NCBI RefSeq assembly: GCF_032854445.1
Contig: NW_027018174.1
Location: 1-64,000, forward strand
Source: Liolophura sinensis
Lineage: Eukaryota; Mollusca; Polyplacophora; Chitonida; Chitonidae
Reading direction: 5' to 3'
Length of the DNA: 64,000 bases
Position 1 is the stretch's first letter. Each line of letters opens with the position of its first letter. Below are positions 61,988 through 64,000 of the stretch, piece by piece. The position numbers and the translations under genes were made by a program. The notes beneath the pieces were generated by a model. The model worked only from the letters and a program-made list of their open reading frames with translations, was not told where the DNA came from and made no database searches.

Positions 61988-64000
61988 TTGCATTTTTACC
62001 TGGTCTTTTTGTTAATTGAAATCGGCTACACTGTACTCTGTACAATCGCGACTGGTCATTACTATATTCAACTTTTGACTATAAGTTATGTGCCCTTCGG
62101 TAGCCCCGAAGACGTCAAATCTTTGGGCTAAGCCCATTTAACTCACCCAGCAATTGTCTTACTTCTAAGTCCAAGACAATCTCAATGTCTTTATCTACGT
62201 GTAGAAAAACCACACCATTTGTACGTAAAAAACACAAGGTACTTGATACAGTCTGCTGTAAAAAGTACAACTGAACACTGACCCACATTTATAAGGTGCC
62301 AAAAGATGCGGAATTGGGCCAGGCATCGGCAACTGTTAAAAAATTGCAAATATCCCTGGTTTCCATGGAGTAAGAGCCGTACTGGGCACGTGATTATGAC
62401 ATAAATGATCATTCAATTGTCTCTACAGCCAAAAGTATTGGTCAGAGAGCAACGCGTTTTGCACCATTCGATTTCTCGCCACAAATTACGTCGGATTAGC
62501 CTCTTACTAGTAGCACTGGAACAGTTTTTCCACTTTTGCATTTTTACCTGGTCTTTTTGTTAATTGAAATCGGCTACACTGTACTCTGTACAATCGCGAC
62601 TGGTCATTACTATATTCAACTTTTGACTATAAGTTATGTGCCCTTCGGTAGCCCAGAAGGACGATAAATCTTTGGGCCAAGCCCATTTAACTCACCCAGC
62701 AATTGCCTTACTTCTAAGTGCAAGACAATCTCAATGTCTTTATCTACGTGTAGAAAAACCACACCATTTGTACGTGAAAAACACAAGGTACATGATACAG
62801 TCTGCTGTAAAAAGTACAACTGAACACTGACCCACTTCAATAAGGTGCAAAAAGATGCGGAATTGAGCCAGGCATCGGCAGCTGTTGAAAAATTGCAAAT
62901 TTCCCTGGTTTCCATGGAGTAAGAGCCGTTACTGGGCACGTGATTATGACATAAATGATCATTGAATTGTCTCTACAGCCAAAAGTATTGGTCAGAGAGC
63001 AACGCGTTTTGCACCATTCGATTTCTCGCCACAAAATACGTCGGATTAGCCTCTTACTAGTTGCACTGGAACAGTTTTTCCACTTTTGCATTTTTACCTG
63101 GTCTTTTTGTTAATTGAAATCGGCTACACTGTACTGCTACAATCGCGACTGGTCATTACTATATTCAACTTTTGACTATAAGTTTTGAGCCCTTTGGTAG
63201 GCCAGAAGACGACAAATCTTTGGGCCAAGCCCATTTAACTCACCCAGCAATTGCCTTACTTCTAAGTCTAAGACAATCTCAATGTCTTTATCTACGTGTA
63301 GAAAAAACCACACCATTTGTACGTGAAAAACACAAGGTACTTGATACAGTCTGCTGTAAAAAGTACAACTTAACACTGACCCACATTTATAGGGTGCCAA
63401 AAGATGCGGAATTGGGCCAGGCATCGACAGTTGTTAAAAAATTGCAATTTTCCTGGTTTCCATGGAGTAAGAGCCGTTGCTACGCACGTGATTATGACAT
63501 AAATGATCATTCAATTGTCGCTACAGCCAAAAGCATTGGTTGGAGAGCAACGCGGATTGCACCATTCGATTTCTCGTCACAAATTACGTCGGATTAGCCT
63601 CTTACTAGTAGCACTGGAACAGTTTTTCCACTTTTGCATTTTTGCCTGGTGTTTTTATTAATTAAAACCGGCTACACTGTACTCTGTACAATCGCGACTG
63701 GTCATTACTATATTCAACTTTTGACTATAAGTTATGTGCCCTTCGGTAGCCCAGAAGACGACGAATCTTTGGGCCAAGCCCATTTAACTCACCCAGCAAT
63801 TGCCATACTTTCTCAGTGCAAGACAATCTCAATGTCTTTATCTACGTGTAGAAAAACCAACACCATTTGTACGTGAAAAACACAAGGTACTTCATGCAGT
63901 CTGCTGTAAAAAGTACAACTGAACACTGACCCACATAAATAAGGTGCCTAAAGATGCGGAATTTAGCCAGGCATCGGCGGCTGTTGAAAAATTGCAAATT
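61988..64000. repeat. B decamer II, i-k-l-a at the right edge (M113-M116)
   Basis: This repeats 54852-56864 at +7136 bp, apart from a few one-base changes such as GAGCCGTACTGG at about 62376, CCAGAAGGACG at about 62653, AGAAAAAACCAC at about 63300 and ATACTTTCTCAGTG at about 63806. The last 367 bases are a partial a-type monomer, so the array continues to the right. Confidence 0.88.

Larger units (their letters stand above)
1..64000. repeat. Satellite DNA array, monomer about 550 bp, 117 head-to-tail copies
   Basis: The same unit recurs from the first base to the last without any unrelated sequence. Anchoring on the TTG inside CACTTTTGSATTTTT gives monomer starts at 448, 998, 1548, 2098, 2647 and so on to 63634, with nearly all spacings 549 to 551 bp. 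Both ends of the window lie inside monomers, so the array continues on both sides. All monomers run in the same direction. Blocks shared by every unit include AGCCCATTTAACTCACCCAG, CAATGTCTTTATCTAC, CAGCCAAAAGTATTGGT and TTGCACCATTCGATTTCTCG. I see no internal sub-repeat that would make the true unit shorter. Open frames exist on both strands, but they are by-products of the repeat. The family is not one I recognise. Confidence 0.98.
32350..64000. repeat. Subfamily B domain of the satellite (549-bp unit)
   Basis: B monomers M59 to M116 start at 32350, 32899, 33457, 34006, 34555, 35090, 35639, 36188, 36737, 37287, 37836, 38385, 38943, 39492, 40041, 40576, 41125, 41674, 42224, 42773, 43322, 43871, 44420, 44969, 45518, 46067, 46616, 47165, 47714, 48255, 48811, 49361, 49911, 50461, 51010, 51559, 52108, 52657, 53205, 53754, 54303, 54852, 55401, 55950, 56498, 57047, 57596, 58145, 58694, 59243, 59792, 60341, 60890, 61439, 61988, 62536, 63086 and 63634 (partial). 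Diagnostic B states are CTACGTGTAG, TTTGTACGTG, AATGATCATTCAATTGTC, TACGTCGGATTAG and TTTCCATGGAG. A hand alignment of one A against one B monomer gives about 65 to 70 differences, roughly 88 percent identity. Confidence 0.96.

Noticed and set aside
1-64000. CRISPR array or other prokaryotic repeat system
   Set aside because: The repeating unit is about 550 bp with no short constant repeat alternating with unique spacers, and no neighbouring cas-like gene.
1-64000. Retrotransposon, LTR or viral insertion
   Set aside because: No sequence outside the monomer family occurs, there are no terminal repeats with target duplications, and no polymerase, integrase or gag-like motif appears in any frame.
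1-64000. Telomeric repeats or ribosomal RNA spacer repeats
   Set aside because: No run of TTAGGG, TTTAGGG or TTAGG is present, and no rRNA-like or 5S-like segment occurs between units.

Overview
The whole window is one uninterrupted tandem array of a satellite DNA with a monomer of about 550 bp. I count 115 complete monomers and two partial ones, all in the same orientation. There is no spacer, no mobile element, no RNA gene and no credible protein-coding gene. A homogenised array of this size points to eukaryotic heterochromatin (centromeric, pericentromeric, subtelomeric, or a sex or B chromosome). I do not recognise the sequence and cannot name the organism. Families with monomers near 550 bp occur in plants and animals (for example the roughly 550-bp rye subtelomeric family pSc250, which I cannot compare from memory).

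Layout. Monomers are numbered M1 to M116 from the TTG of a CACTTTTGSATTTTT box (M1 starts at 448, M116 at 63634). Positions 1 to about 32340 hold subfamily A (unit 550 bp). Positions from about 32350 to the end hold subfamily B (unit 549 bp). In one hand alignment the two differ at about 12 percent of sites. The change from A to B is abrupt and falls inside a short shared TTCCACTTTTG tract. A piece of A of about 390 bp lies inside B at about 33066-33450 and again at about 38552-38936. It ends at the same tract, which is duplicated there.

Higher-order structure. In A, a block of about ten monomers occurs as an 11-mer (10899-16946, 6048 bp), a 9-mer (16947-21894, 4948 bp) and a shortened 6-mer (3197-6499). 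It is built largely from a P-Q-R trimer of about 1650 bp. A neighbouring four-monomer segment occurs three times (1306, 9556, 28810). In left B, a decamer of 5486 bp (32350-37835) is followed by a near-identical copy that has lost one monomer by fusion (37836-42772, 4937 bp). In right B, a different decamer of about 5489 bp recurs in full and shortened forms, through a 6-mer duplication, a 5-mer duplication and several fused monomers. This is the expected record of unequal crossing-over and gene conversion.

Quality. Single-base insertions and deletions are concentrated at about 5950-8700, 22940-28780 and 47780-50780, with minor patches at 62380-62660 and 63300-63860. The other monomers are almost indel-free. 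I read these patches mainly as unpolished long-read consensus, so copy numbers there are less certain. No genes work together here. Any function would lie in the DNA or its transcripts: conserved palindromes, an E-box-like CACGTG in most monomers, and a length close to three nucleosome repeats.
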